64,000 nt of DNA from positions 83,800 through 147,799 of the forward strand of contig CABUIE010000005.1 of NCBI GenBank assembly GCA_902491565.1. The letters are read 5' to 3'. This stretch comes from an uncultured Collinsella sp. (GTDB lineage Bacteria > Actinomycetota > Coriobacteriia > Coriobacteriales > Coriobacteriaceae). Every line of letters starts with the position of its first letter. Position 1 is the first letter of the stretch. The notes beneath the pieces were generated by a model. The model had not been told where the DNA came from. It did not search any database and was given only the letters and a program-made list of their open reading frames with translations. A program made the translations under genes and the position numbers. Shown piece by piece: positions 15,356 through 24,596 of this stretch.

Positions 15356-16147
15356 ATGATTCATATCGTTGGCGCAGGCTCGGGCGCCGCCGACCTTATC
15401 ACGCTGCGCGGGGCGCGCCTTCTGCGCGCGGCCGACGTGGTCGTTTGGGCGGGGAGCCTTGTGAACCCCGAGCTGCTCGCCGAGTGCAAGGAATCCTGTG
15501 TCGTCTACGACAGCGCGTACATGACCTTGGAGGAAGTGCTCGACGTGATGTGCGCGGCGGATGCACGGGGCGAGGAAGTGGTGCGCCTGCACACGGGCGA
15601 CCCGTGCCTATACGGCGCCATCCAGGAGCAGATGGACGCGCTCGACGCGCGCGGCGTGGACTACGAGGTGGTGCCCGGCGTGTCGAGCTTTTGCGGTGCC
15701 GCGGCGGCGCTTCGCCAGGAATACACGCTTCCGGGAATCAGCCAGTCGGTCGTGATCACGCGGCTTTCCGGGCGCACCCCCATGCCCGCGGGCGAGGGCA
15801 TGCGCACCATGGCGGAAAGCGGCTCGACTATGGTCATCTTCCTGAGCTCGGGTATGCTCGCCGAGCTTTCCGCCGAGCTTTTGGCCGCGGGCCGCAGCTC
15901 CGAGGAGCCGGCGGCGCTCGTGTACAAGGCGACCTGGCCTGAGGAGCGCGTGGTGCGCTGCACGGTGGGCACGCTCGCCGATGCGGGCGCGCGAGAGGGC
16001 ATCGACCGCACGGCGCTCGTGGTGGTGGGCCGCGTGCTCGGAGCTCGCGGCGGGCTTGCGCACAACGGCGCGCAAGCGGAGTCGTACGAGCGCAGCAAGC
16101 TTTACGATCCTTCGTTTGCCACGGGGTATCGGAAGGCGAGCAGCTAG
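15356..16147 (+). CDS. cbiF: Cobalt-precorrin-4 C11-methyltransferase
   Basis: A 263-residue SAM-dependent tetrapyrrole methylase, which methylates C11 of cobalt-precorrin-4. Diagnostic blocks: MIHIVGAGSGAADLITLRG, VVWAGSLVNPELL, TGDPCLYGA, VVPGVSSFCGAAAAL and ISQSVVITRLSGRTP. Start ATG 15356 follows GAAGGGAAGG; the longer upstream ORF lacks homology. First gene of a rightward run of about eighteen genes, mostly overlapping by 1-13 nt. Confidence 0.95.
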   Translation: MIHIVGAGSGAADLITLRGARLLRAADVVVWAGSLVNPELLAECKESCVVYDSAYMTLEEVLDVMCAADARGEEVVRLHTGDPCLYGAIQEQMDALDARGVDYEVVPGVSSFCGAAAALRQEYTLPGISQSVVITRLSGRTPMPAGEGMRTMAESGSTMVIFLSSGMLAELSAELLAAGRSSEEPAALVYKATWPEERVVRCTVGTLADAGAREGIDRTALVVVGRVLGARGGLAHNGAQAESYERSKLYDPSFATGYRKASS

Positions 16148-16148
16148 C

Positions 16149-17333
16149 GTGGCCTTCGAGCATTACATATATACCGGGACGACCCGCCTGCGCTGCGGCT
16201 TCACCACGGGGAGCTGTGCCGCGCTCGCGGCGAAGGCGGCCTGCGAGATGCTCTTGTCACGAAAGCCCGTCGGCCGCGTGTCGATCGTCACCCCCGGCGG
16301 GCTGCCCGTCGAGGCGAACGTGGTCGACGCATGCATCGGCGAGGGGTGCGCCCAGTGCGCCGTGCGAAAGGACGCAGGCGACGATGCCGATGTGACTGAC
16401 GGCGTACTCGTGTACGCGCACGTGGAACATGCGGGGTCGGGCACGGGTGCTGCGGGCAGCAAGGACGTGCCCGCGCGCGAATCGGAAGTTTCCGTCGATG
16501 GCGGCGTGGGCGTGGGGCGCGTGACATTGCCCGGGCTCGAGCAGCCGGTGGGGGCGGCCGCCATCAACGCGACGCCGCGCGCGATGATTACTTCGGCGGT
16601 GCGTGAGGTGTGCGCCGCGCACGGCTTTTCTGGAAACATTGCTGTGACGATTTCGGTACCCGAGGGTGTGGCCCTTGCCGAAAAGACCTTCAACCCGCAC
16701 CTGGGGATAGAGGACGGCATCTCCATCCTGGGAACGACGGGCATCGTCGAGCCGCGCAGCCTCGCTGCCTTGCGTGACAGCATCGAGCTCGAGATTCGGC
16801 AGCATGCGGCTATGGGGCGGCGCGGAGTCGTGCTCACGCCCGGCAACTACGGCGCGCAGTTCATCTCGGGGCATTTCCACCTAAACGGTGCGCCGGTGGT
16901 CTTCATCTCCAACTTTGTGGGCGATGCGATTGATTGCTGCGTTCGCGAGGGATTCACCAATGTCCTTCTTGTGGGACACATCGGCAAGTTGGTGAAGGTC
17001 GCGGGCGGCATCATGGACACCCATTCGCGTACCGCCGACTGCCGCGCGGAGATTCTGGCCGCCCACGCGGCCATGGCCGGCGCGGGCGCGAAGACCGTGC
17101 GCGAGATCATGTCGTCCGTCACGACCACGGCGGCGCTCGAGGTAATCGAGGCCGCCGGCGTTGGGGACGCTGCGCGCGCCTCGCTCGCTGCGGCAATTGA
17201 GGACAGGTTGCGCCGCCGCGCGGCGGGCGCATGCGACATCGCCGCGGTCGTGTTCGACGCCGAGCGCCGCGAGCTTTTCCGCACGTCGGGCGCCGATGCA
17301 GTTATCGGGAAATTGGGGGCGACGTATGAGTAA
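16149..17333 (+). CDS. cbiD: Cobalt-precorrin-5B C1-methyltransferase
   Basis: A 394-residue CbiD, which adds the C1 methyl during ring contraction in the anaerobic pathway. The N-terminal signature LRCGFTTGSCAALAAKAA is at about residue 15, and GIVEPRSLAALRDSIELE and TNVLLVGHIGKLVKVAGG follow. GTG 16149 is the only start that keeps the N-terminus conserved; it lies 1 nt after the cbiF stop. The last 8 nt overlap the start of the cbiL remnant. Confidence 0.95.
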   Translation: MAFEHYIYTGTTRLRCGFTTGSCAALAAKAACEMLLSRKPVGRVSIVTPGGLPVEANVVDACIGEGCAQCAVRKDAGDDADVTDGVLVYAHVEHAGSGTGAAGSKDVPARESEVSVDGGVGVGRVTLPGLEQPVGAAAINATPRAMITSAVREVCAAHGFSGNIAVTISVPEGVALAEKTFNPHLGIEDGISILGTTGIVEPRSLAALRDSIELEIRQHAAMGRRGVVLTPGNYGAQFISGHFHLNGAPVVFISNFVGDAIDCCVREGFTNVLLVGHIGKLVKVAGGIMDTHSRTADCRAEILAAHAAMAGAGAKTVREIMSSVTTTAALEVIEAAGVGDAARASLAAAIEDRLRRRAAGACDIAAVVFDAERRELFRTSGADAVIGKLGATYE

Positions 17334-17559
17334 AGGCGTTCTGTACGGGGTGCGCCGTGCAATCGGCTGGCCGGGGACGAAGGTGGTCATGAAGGCGCGC
17401 CGCTCGCTTGCGGACACGAAATGCATCCTTCGCGAGGAGGGCGCCTTCGACGGTGCCGAGCTTGTAGAGGACTGTGGGCTTCCGGGCGAGCGCGTGTACC
17501 GCTCGCTCGACGATGTGCCCGATCGGGGCAGCTACTTCTCGACGATGGTGGTGCGCTAG
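17326..17559 (+). pseudogene. cbiL: cbiL (cobalt-factor-II C20-methyltransferase) with large in-frame internal deletion
   Basis: Only 77 codons remain of a gene normally near 230-240 codons. MSKGVLYGV matches the extreme N-terminus of CbiL, where VGPGDPELLTLKA should follow. Instead it joins RRAIGWPGTKVVMKARRSL and then LVEDCGLPGERVYRSL...YFSTMVVR, the CbiL C-terminus. The SAM-binding and substrate regions (about 150 residues) are missing. The frame is intact and the ends keep the ATGA-type overlap with cbiD and the abutment with cbiG, so the deletion preserves operon translation. C20 methylation cannot come from this product. Confidence 0.85.
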
Positions 17560-18693
17560 ATGAGGGTTTCCTGCATAGCGTTCACTGAGAGGGGGTATGC
17601 GTTGGCGGTGCGCACCGCACACGCGCTTTCCGATTGCGCGCAGACAGGTGAAGACGACCCTGGCTGGGACGTTTCCGTTTCGCGCGGGTTCGGCGAGGGG
17701 AAGGCCGACCTGCGCGCATGGACGGCGCTCGCGTGGGAAGCGTCGGACGCGCTTCTGTTCGTGGGCGCGGCGGGCATCGCCGTGCGGGCGATCGCGCCGC
17801 ATGTCGCCTCGAAGGCAAACGATCCCGCGGTTGTGGCGATCGACGAGGCGGGGCGCTTTGCCGTCCCGCTTTTGTCGGGGCATTTGGGCGGTGCGAACGA
17901 GCTTGCGCAAACTGTGGCACGCGCGGCAGGGGCCATCCCCGTCATCACCACGGCGACCGACGTCCGCGGCGTGTGGGCGGTGGATACGTGGGCGCGCTGT
18001 GCGGGGCTCGCCGTTTCGAATCCCGAGGCCATCAAGCGAGTGTCGGCGCGGCTGCTTTCGGGCGGGCGCGTGGCGCTCTATTCCGACATGCCGATTTCGG
18101 GACAGCCGCCTGAGGGGGTTGACATTGCGTCCGACCGCGCTCGGGCCGATATTGTCGTGTCGCCGTTCGCTGGCGCGAATGCAGGTGCGTCCGTTTGTGC
18201 GGCGGAGACAACGGGCGAGGCCGTGCCCGCCGGTGAGACGGGGAAGCCGGCGGGCGTGCGGGCGCAGGCGCCTGCGCCCGAGCCGCTTCGCCTTGTCGTG
18301 CCCTGCATCGTTGCGGGCATAGGATGCCGTCGCGGTGCGTGCGCCGAAGCGATCGAGGAGGCGTTTCTTCTCGCGTGCGGGCAGGTGGGTATCTCGCCTT
18401 CGGCCGTGCGCGAGGCGGCGACGATCGACGTGAAGGCGCACGAGGAGGGTCTGCTCGCCTTCTGCTGCGCGCGCAATATCCCGCTTGCGACGTATTCCGC
18501 AGAGGAGTTGTCGCAGGTCGAAGGCAGCGTTTCGCCATCTGATTTCGTGCGCGCGACGGTGGGGGTCGACAACGTGTGCGAGCGGGCAGCGCTCGCGGAG
18601 GGGGGCAAACTTATCTTCCCGAAGCTCGCTCACGGCGGCGTGACCGTCGCGTTTTCCAAGGTAACTATTAAACTTTCGTTTAAGGAGCGGTGA
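17560..18693 (+). CDS. cbiG: Cobalt-precorrin-5A hydrolase
   Basis: A 377-residue CbiG, which opens the delta-lactone of cobalt-precorrin-5A and releases acetaldehyde. Blocks: ALLFVGAAGIAVRAIAPH, DPAVVAIDEAGRFAVPLLSGHLGGAN (residues about 85-115) and a C-terminal CbiG_C domain (VAGIGCRRGACAEAIEEA). An Ala/Gly/Pro-rich linker of about 35 residues joins the halves. ATG immediately follows the stop of the cbiL remnant. Confidence 0.94.
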   Translation: MRVSCIAFTERGYALAVRTAHALSDCAQTGEDDPGWDVSVSRGFGEGKADLRAWTALAWEASDALLFVGAAGIAVRAIAPHVASKANDPAVVAIDEAGRFAVPLLSGHLGGANELAQTVARAAGAIPVITTATDVRGVWAVDTWARCAGLAVSNPEAIKRVSARLLSGGRVALYSDMPISGQPPEGVDIASDRARADIVVSPFAGANAGASVCAAETTGEAVPAGETGKPAGVRAQAPAPEPLRLVVPCIVAGIGCRRGACAEAIEEAFLLACGQVGISPSAVREAATIDVKAHEEGLLAFCCARNIPLATYSAEELSQVEGSVSPSDFVRATVGVDNVCERAALAEGGKLIFPKLAHGGVTVAFSKVTIKLSFKER

Positions 18694-19436
18694 TGGGAAA
18701 GCTCTTCGTGGTGGGAATCGGCCCGGGCGGCCCCGACGGCATGACGATTGCGGCTCGGCGTGCGCTCGAGGCGTCCGACGTCGTTGTGGGTTACACGAAA
18801 TACGTGGAGCTCGCGCTCGCCGCCGTGCCCGACGCGGCGCATCTCGCGACGCCGATGATGCACGAGGTCGAACGGTGCCGCCTTGCGCTTTCGCGCGCGC
18901 AGAGTGGAGAAGCCGTGGCGCTCGTGTGCAGCGGCGACGCGGGCGTGTACGGCATGGCGAGCCCCGTGCTGGAGCTTGCGGAGGACTACCCCGATGTAGA
19001 CGTGGAAGTTATCGCCGGGGCCACCGCGGCTCAGAGCGGGTCGGCGGTGCTCGGCGCCCCGCTTGCCCACGACTTCGCGGTCGTGTCGCTCTCCGACCTG
19101 CTCACGCCATGGGAGGTCATCGAGCGCAGGCTCGCCGCCGTGGCGAGCGCCGACTTCTGCATCTGTTTGTACAACCCGCGCAGCAGAAAGCGCGCCGACA
19201 GGCTCTCACGCGCGGCGAAGATTATGCTCGAATGGAAGGCCCCCGACACGCTCTGCGGCTGGGTACGTAACATCGGGCGCGAGGGGCAGCAGTCGGGCAT
19301 GTGCAGGCTCTCCGAGCTGGGGGAGATCGACGCCGACATGTTCACCACCGTGTTCGTCGGCAACGCGGACACGAAGCTCGTAGGCGGCCGTATGGTCACG
19401 CCGCGCGGGTATCGGGAGATTCCATGCGAAAGGTAA
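18693..19436 (+). CDS. cbiH: Cobalt-precorrin-3 C17-methyltransferase
   Basis: A 247-residue tetrapyrrole methylase responsible for C17 methylation and ring contraction. Blocks: GKLFVVGIGPGGPDGMTIAA, VVVGYTKYVEL, CSGDAGVYGMASPVLEL and FCICLYNPRSRKR. ATG 18693 overlaps the cbiG stop (TGATG), with AAGGAG 5 nt upstream. Confidence 0.95.
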   Translation: MGKLFVVGIGPGGPDGMTIAARRALEASDVVVGYTKYVELALAAVPDAAHLATPMMHEVERCRLALSRAQSGEAVALVCSGDAGVYGMASPVLELAEDYPDVDVEVIAGATAAQSGSAVLGAPLAHDFAVVSLSDLLTPWEVIERRLAAVASADFCICLYNPRSRKRADRLSRAAKIMLEWKAPDTLCGWVRNIGREGQQSGMCRLSELGEIDADMFTTVFVGNADTKLVGGRMVTPRGYREIPCER

Positions 19437-20773
19437 CGATCATCGGGGCGGGGCCCGGAAACCCCGACTTGCTCTCGCGCGCGGCGCTCGACGCGATCGA
19501 CATCGCCGACGTGGTCATCGGCGCTCATCGCGCGCTTGCCGGCATCGACGTGCCGCCCGACGTGGTGAGATGCGAGCTCGTGAAGACGGCGGACATCGTC
19601 GCCGCGCTCACCGATGCGGCGTCGTGGCAGCGCGCCGTGGTCGTGATGACGGGCGATGTGGGGCTGTTCAGCGGCGCGCGCCGCCTGGTGGAGGCGCTCT
19701 CCGGCGACGCGCAGGTGGACGTGCGCATCATTCCCGGCATAAGCTCAGCGTCGTATCTCGCCGCGCGCCTCGCGCGTCCATGGCAGGATTGGCGCTTCGC
19801 GAGCGCTCACGGCGTGGCGTGCGACATCGTGGCCGAGGCCGAGCGCTCAGGCGAGCTCTTCCTCGCCACGTCGGGCGGGGACGACCCCTCGCGGCTTTCG
19901 GGCGAGCTTGTGCAGGCGGGCTTCGGGGACGCGCGCGTGACGGTGGCCGAGCGCCTGTCGTACCCCAACGAGCGCATCACCTGCGCGACCGCAAGTGAAA
20001 TCGCAGGTCAGACGTTCGACGACTTGAACGTGATGCTTATCGAGTTCGCAGGCGGCGCCGGGTCGCCTGTGGGCTCTAGCGCAGCCTCCGAGGCGCCGGC
20101 CGGCGCGTCCGCGCCCGCGGCGGCTTCTTCCGCGGCGGACTTTGCGGGCGCATCCCGCGCCGCGAGCTCCCGCTGGCCGTACGCTTCCTCGGGCATTCCC
20201 GACGAGCTTTTCATCCGCGGCGACGTTCCCATGACCAAGCAGGAGGTGCGCGCCGTCGCGCTCGCGAAGCTGCGCCTTACCGCGACCGACACCGTGTGGG
20301 ACGTCGGCGCCGGCACGGGGAGCGTGTCGATTGAGGCGGCGCTCGTCGCGCGAACGGGGTCGGTATGGGCGGTCGAGCGCAACGCGGCCGGCGTGCGGCT
20401 CATCCGAGAGAACGCGGATGCATTCGGGTGCGGCAACGTGCATGCGATCCCCGGTGTCGCCCCCGAAGCGCTCGCGAAACTGCCCGTCCCCGACGCCGTG
20501 TTCGTCGGCGGGAGCGCGGGCGAGCTTCCCTCCATCGTGGAGGCGGCGCTCGAGAAGAACTCGCAGGTTCGCCTGTGCGTGCCATGCGTCACCGTTGAGA
20601 CGCTCACCGAGGCGTGCGCGCTCCTCTCGGGTTCGCGCTTTAAGGGGTTCGAGGCGTGCCAGGTGTCGGCCGCCCGCGCCGAGGCTGTAGGCTCGCACCA
20701 TCTTATGAAGGCGCAAAACCCCGTGTTCCTCGTCAGCGCGCGTGGTGCAGGTGGGGAAGGCGGCGCCCGGTGA
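19424..20773 (+). CDS. cbiET: Fused cobalt-precorrin-7 C5-methyltransferase / C15-methyltransferase-decarboxylase (CbiE-CbiT)
   Basis: A 449-residue bifunctional enzyme. CbiE (residues about 1-205) opens with VTIIGAGPGNPDLLSRAA and contains PGISSASYLAARLARPWQD. An Ala/Ser/Pro-rich linker follows (about 210-250). CbiT (about 255-449) has the methylase motif VWDVGAGTGSVSIEAAL. This CobL-type fusion methylates C5 and C15 and decarboxylates the C12 acetate. ATG 19424 lies 13 nt before the cbiH stop. Confidence 0.94.
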   Translation: MRKVTIIGAGPGNPDLLSRAALDAIDIADVVIGAHRALAGIDVPPDVVRCELVKTADIVAALTDAASWQRAVVVMTGDVGLFSGARRLVEALSGDAQVDVRIIPGISSASYLAARLARPWQDWRFASAHGVACDIVAEAERSGELFLATSGGDDPSRLSGELVQAGFGDARVTVAERLSYPNERITCATASEIAGQTFDDLNVMLIEFAGGAGSPVGSSAASEAPAGASAPAAASSAADFAGASRAASSRWPYASSGIPDELFIRGDVPMTKQEVRAVALAKLRLTATDTVWDVGAGTGSVSIEAALVARTGSVWAVERNAAGVRLIRENADAFGCGNVHAIPGVAPEALAKLPVPDAVFVGGSAGELPSIVEAALEKNSQVRLCVPCVTVETLTEACALLSGSRFKGFEACQVSAARAEAVGSHHLMKAQNPVFLVSARGAGGEGGAR

Positions 20774-22152
20774 GCACGACCATCCCTCGCTTCATGGTCG
20801 CTGCGCCCTCGAGCGGGAGCGGCAAGACGGTCGTTACGTGCGCGCTCCTGCGCGCGCTTGCGCGCCGCGGCCTCGCATGCGCGGCCTTCAAATGCGGCCC
20901 CGACTACATTGACCCGCTCTTTCATCGCCGCGTCGTGGGTGCGCGCTCGGGCAACTTAGACGGCTTCTTCACCGACGCCCCGACGCTGCGCGCCCTGCTC
21001 GCACGCGGCGCTGCGGGCGCGGATGTCGCGGTGCTCGAGGGGGCCATGGGCTTCTACGACGGCATGGCGCCCGGCGTGGCCGATGCGAGCAGCTACCAGG
21101 TTGCGTGCGACACGGAAACGCCGGTCGTTTTAGTGGTGAACGGGCGCGGGGCGTCTTTATCGCTCGCCGCCGTAATCCGCGGCATCGCCGAGTTCCTGCC
21201 TTGTGCGAACGTGCGCGGCGTCGTGCTGAACAAGACGAGCGCCGCTGCCTGCGCCTACGCGAAGCCTGCGATCGAGAAGCACACGGGTGTCGCGGTTTTG
21301 GGGAATATCCCCGCCGACGATGCGTTCTCGCTCGAAAGCCGGCATTTGGGGCTTGTGACCGCCGACGAGGTCGAGCAGCTCTCCGCGCGCATCGACAAGA
21401 TGGCCGAGCTGGTGGAAAAGAGCGTCGACGTCGACCGCTTGCTCGAAATAGCGGCGACGGCACCCGATATCCGCGAGGAACCTTACCGGTTGGAGCCGAT
21501 CGCGGGAGCGCGGCCCATCGTCGCCGTCGCACGTGACGAGGCGTTCTCGTTCTACTACGAGGAGAACCTGCGCGCGCTCGAGGACCTGGGTTGCGAGCTG
21601 GCCTTTTTCAGCCCCCTGTGTGATAGCGAGTTGCCCCGGGGGACAAGCGCCCTCTATCTGGGAGGCGGCTACCCGGAGCTCCATGCGCGGCAGCTCTCCG
21701 AGAACGCGCCGATGCGCGAGGCGGTGCGGCGTGCGGTGGAATCCGGCATACCGACGGTTGCCGAATGCGGTGGGTTTCTGTACCTGCAGCGCGAAATCTC
21801 CGATAGCGAGGGGCGGCGCTGGCCTGTTGCGGGCGCCCTTGAGGGCGCAAGCGAGAACGGGGGAAGGCTGTCCCATTTCGGGTACGTGGAGCTCACTTCC
21901 CAACGCTACGGGCTCTACGGGCCGCGCGGCACACGCATCCGCGCGCACGAGTTCCACTACTGGCAGTCCACCTGCCCGGGCGGCGACTTCTGGGCGCAGA
22001 AGCCCCGGCGCGACAAGGGCTGGCCGTGCATGACGACCACCCCGGCCCTGGTTGCGGGCTTCCCGCATGTGTACTATCCTGCGAACCCCGACGTTGCGCG
22101 CGCGTTCGCGTCTGCCACAGCGTCGTTCGCAGAGAGGAGACGGCATGGCTGA
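20770..22152 (+). CDS. cbiA: Cobyrinic acid a,c-diamide synthase
   Basis: A 460-residue ATP- and glutamine-dependent amidotransferase. The N-terminal P-loop domain has SSGSGKTVVTCALLRAL and FKCGPDYIDPLFH. The C-terminal class I glutaminase has the nucleophile Cys in VAECGGFLYLQ and the GGGYPELH block. Start: GTG 20770 overlaps the cbiET stop (GTGA); ATG 20794 is an alternative just upstream of the P-loop. Confidence 0.94.
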   Translation: MSTTIPRFMVAAPSSGSGKTVVTCALLRALARRGLACAAFKCGPDYIDPLFHRRVVGARSGNLDGFFTDAPTLRALLARGAAGADVAVLEGAMGFYDGMAPGVADASSYQVACDTETPVVLVVNGRGASLSLAAVIRGIAEFLPCANVRGVVLNKTSAAACAYAKPAIEKHTGVAVLGNIPADDAFSLESRHLGLVTADEVEQLSARIDKMAELVEKSVDVDRLLEIAATAPDIREEPYRLEPIAGARPIVAVARDEAFSFYYEENLRALEDLGCELAFFSPLCDSELPRGTSALYLGGGYPELHARQLSENAPMREAVRRAVESGIPTVAECGGFLYLQREISDSEGRRWPVAGALEGASENGGRLSHFGYVELTSQRYGLYGPRGTRIRAHEFHYWQSTCPGGDFWAQKPRRDKGWPCMTTTPALVAGFPHVYYPANPDVARAFASATASFAERRRHG

Positions 22153-23287
22153 AGCAACCGAAACCGCGCTTGCCTGCATCCGCGAGGAAGTCGAGCGCGC
22201 GTTCTCGTCGGCGCCGGGCGCCGTGCTCGAAGCCGCGCTCTCCCGGATCGCGCCCGCAGATGAGTGTGCCCGCGCCGCCGCGTACGCCGCGTGGGATTCC
22301 ATCGCGCATCCTTTGGGGGGATTGGGCGACTTTGAAGACGCCGTCGCGCGTATCGCCGCAGCTCAGGGGAGCGCCGAGGTGGCCGAGTTTCCCCGTGCGC
22401 TCGCGGTATTCTTCTCCGACAACGGGGTCGTTGCCGAGGGCGTGTCGCAAAGCGGGCAAGACGTGACGCGAGCCGTCGCGCGCAACATGTGCGAGGGGGC
22501 CACGAGCGCCTGCCGCATGGCGGCGTTCGCGGGTGCCGAGGTCGTGCCCGTCGACGTGGGTATGGCCCGGGGCATAGAAGACGCTCGCATGGTGCGCGCG
22601 AACGTGCGGCGGGGGAGCGGCAACATCGCGCACGGCTCCGCCATGTCTCGCGATGGGGCCGTGCGCGCGATCGAGGTCGGAATCGCCGTCGCGTGCGGGC
22701 TTGCCTGCGCCGGCGTGCGCCTTCTCGCCGCGGGCGAGATGGGCATCGGCAACACGACCACCTCGGCGGCGGTGGCCGCAGTGCTCATCCGAGCGGACGC
22801 GCGGAGCCTCGTCGGGCGCGGCGCGGGGCTCTCGGACACCTCGCTCGCGCGCAAGCGCGACGTGGTCGAGCGCGCTATCGACGCGAACTCGCCCGATCCC
22901 GCCGACCCGATCGACGTGCTCTCGAAGGTGGGCGGCTTCGACATCGCGGCGATGTGTGGCTTCTACCTGGGGGCCGCGGCCTCGAAGGCGCCGGCGCTCC
23001 TCGACGGGGTCATATCCTGCACGGCGGCCCTGTGCGCGGTGCGCCTGTGCCCCAACGCCTTGGGCTACCTCGTGGGCACCCACGCATCTAGCGAACCCGC
23101 AAGCCAGGAGCTCCTTCGCGAGCTCGGCATAAAGGCACCCCTCGACGCAGGCATGCACTTGGGCGAGGGCGCGGGCGCCATGGCGTATCTGCCCCTTCTG
23201 GATTCGGCGCTGCGCGTGTACCGGGATGGGAAGACGTTCACGGCGACTGGCATGGCTGCTTACGAGCATTTCGAGGCCGGGAAATGA
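22145..23287 (+). CDS. cobT: Nicotinate-nucleotide-dimethylbenzimidazole phosphoribosyltransferase
   Basis: A 380-residue CobT, which activates the lower-ligand base to its alpha-ribotide phosphate. Blocks: FFSDNGVVAEGVSQ, GNIAHGSAMS, GEMGIGNTTTSAAV and the catalytic-Glu region HLGEGAGAM near the C-terminus. ATG 22145 lies inside the cbiA stop region (8-nt overlap), with GAGAGGAGA upstream. Confidence 0.95.
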   Translation: MAEATETALACIREEVERAFSSAPGAVLEAALSRIAPADECARAAAYAAWDSIAHPLGGLGDFEDAVARIAAAQGSAEVAEFPRALAVFFSDNGVVAEGVSQSGQDVTRAVARNMCEGATSACRMAAFAGAEVVPVDVGMARGIEDARMVRANVRRGSGNIAHGSAMSRDGAVRAIEVGIAVACGLACAGVRLLAAGEMGIGNTTTSAAVAAVLIRADARSLVGRGAGLSDTSLARKRDVVERAIDANSPDPADPIDVLSKVGGFDIAAMCGFYLGAAASKAPALLDGVISCTAALCAVRLCPNALGYLVGTHASSEPASQELLRELGIKAPLDAGMHLGEGAGAMAYLPLLDSALRVYRDGKTFTATGMAAYEHFEAGK

Positions 23288-23832
23288 CGGTGACGTTCGT
23301 TATCGGCGCCGCCGCGAGCGGCAAGAGCGCCTATGCCGAGTCCCTGTGCCTCGGGCACGACGGCCCCCGCGTGTACCTGGCAACGATGGAGCCCTTCGGG
23401 GAAGAGGGCACCCGCCGTATCGCGCGCCATCGGGCGATGCGCGAGGGCAAGGGGTTTTCCACCCTCGAGCGCACGCGTGACGTGGGCGCCGCAGTGCCCG
23501 GGCTTCCGCGCGGCTGCACGCTTCTTTTGGAGGACGTGGGCAACCTGGTTGCGAACGAGCTCTTCGCGGAAGGCGGCTTGTCCCCACGTGACCCCGACGC
23601 TGTGGCGCGCGAGGTGCTCGGAGGCATCGAACGACTCACTCAGGCCGCTGCGTATACGGTGGTGGTCTCCGTCGACGTGTTCGCCGATGGGATGCGCTAC
23701 GATGAGGGGACCGAGGGATGGAGGCGCGCGCTCGCGCGCGTGAACGCGGGCGTGGCGGCGCTGGCCGACCGCGCAGTCGAAGTGGTATGCGGGATTCCCG
23801 TGTGGATGAAAGGCGAAGGACCTACAAGGTGA
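23284..23832 (+). CDS. cobU: Adenosylcobinamide kinase / guanylyltransferase
   Basis: A 182-residue CobU of normal length. The P-loop is GAAASGKSAYAE, and the guanylylation-type His is in RIARHRAMREGKGF. The usual NEVG-GIVP loop is replaced by a variant around SVDVFADGMRYDEG, as in some Gram-positive CobU proteins. It phosphorylates adenosylcobinamide and adds GMP. Overlaps cobT by 4 nt (ATGA). A second, CobU-like domain is encoded at 24593. Confidence 0.9.
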   Translation: MTVTFVIGAAASGKSAYAESLCLGHDGPRVYLATMEPFGEEGTRRIARHRAMREGKGFSTLERTRDVGAAVPGLPRGCTLLLEDVGNLVANELFAEGGLSPRDPDAVAREVLGGIERLTQAAAYTVVVSVDVFADGMRYDEGTEGWRRALARVNAGVAALADRAVEVVCGIPVWMKGEGPTR

Positions 23833-24596
23833 AGATAGCAGAGGCAATCGGCGCGGCGTTCGGAACGTTCTCGCGCATCCCCGTCCCGAAATCGGCCTGG
23901 ACCGATTTCGGATCAACCCATGCGCTTGCCGCGTTTCCCCTGGTGGGCGTTGCGGAAGGCTTCCTCATGACGGCGTGGGGGCACATGGCGAACCTGCTCG
24001 GCGCGCCCGCGACCATCGTCGCGGCCGTGCTCGTGGCGTTGCCTGTGGCGGTGACGGGAGGCATCCACCTAGACGGGCTCTGCGACACCTCCGATGCGCT
24101 TGCAAGTTGGGCCCCGCGCGAGCGAAAGCTCGAGATCATGCACGACCCGCGGGCGGGCGCCTTCGGGGTCATTGGTGTTGTCGTGTACCTTATTCTGCAG
24201 TTTTCCCTGTTCACCGCGCTGCCGCTTACGGCGGGGTCGTTCCTCGCACTTCTGTGCTCGCTCGTGTTCTCCCGCGCGCTTTCGGGGCTCGCCGTAGAAT
24301 GCTGGCCTGCCGCGCGGGCGGACGGCATGGCCGCGGGGCTCTCGCCTGCGAAGAGGCGCGCGGTGATCGTCGTGCCGCTTTGCGCTTTCGCTGCGGCTTC
24401 GGCTGCAGGGATGGTCGCGTGCGTTCGGGCCGTCGGCGCCCTTATGGCGGTGGCGGGGCTTTTGGCGCTCGCGTGGTACCGCCATGTTGCCCTGTCCCGC
24501 TTCGGCGGGGTGACGGGTGATTTGGCCGGATGGTTTCTGCAATGGGCCGAGCTCGCGATGCTTGCCATGCTGGTGGCGGGGGGCATGCTCCTATGA
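23829..24596 (+). CDS. cobS: Adenosylcobinamide-GDP ribazoletransferase (cobalamin synthase)
   Basis: A 255-residue multi-pass membrane enzyme that joins adenosylcobinamide-GDP to alpha-ribazole. Signatures: GTFSRIPVP near the N-terminus, and GIHLDGLCDTSDAL with REREKLEIMHDPRAG-type motif (here RERKLEIMHDPRAG), which carry the metal-binding Asp residues. GTG 23829 overlaps the cobU stop (GTGA). Confidence 0.94.
   Translation: MKIAEAIGAAFGTFSRIPVPKSAWTDFGSTHALAAFPLVGVAEGFLMTAWGHMANLLGAPATIVAAVLVALPVAVTGGIHLDGLCDTSDALASWAPRERKLEIMHDPRAGAFGVIGVVVYLILQFSLFTALPLTAGSFLALLCSLVFSRALSGLAVECWPAARADGMAAGLSPAKRRAVIVVPLCAFAAASAAGMVACVRAVGALMAVAGLLALAWYRHVALSRFGGVTGDLAGWFLQWAELAMLAMLVAGGMLL

Noticed and set aside
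20040..20180. Possible gene boundary or frameshift between CbiE and CbiT
   Set aside because: The frame stays open through an Ala/Ser-rich linker with no internal start and ribosome site; CobL-type fusions of this layout are known.
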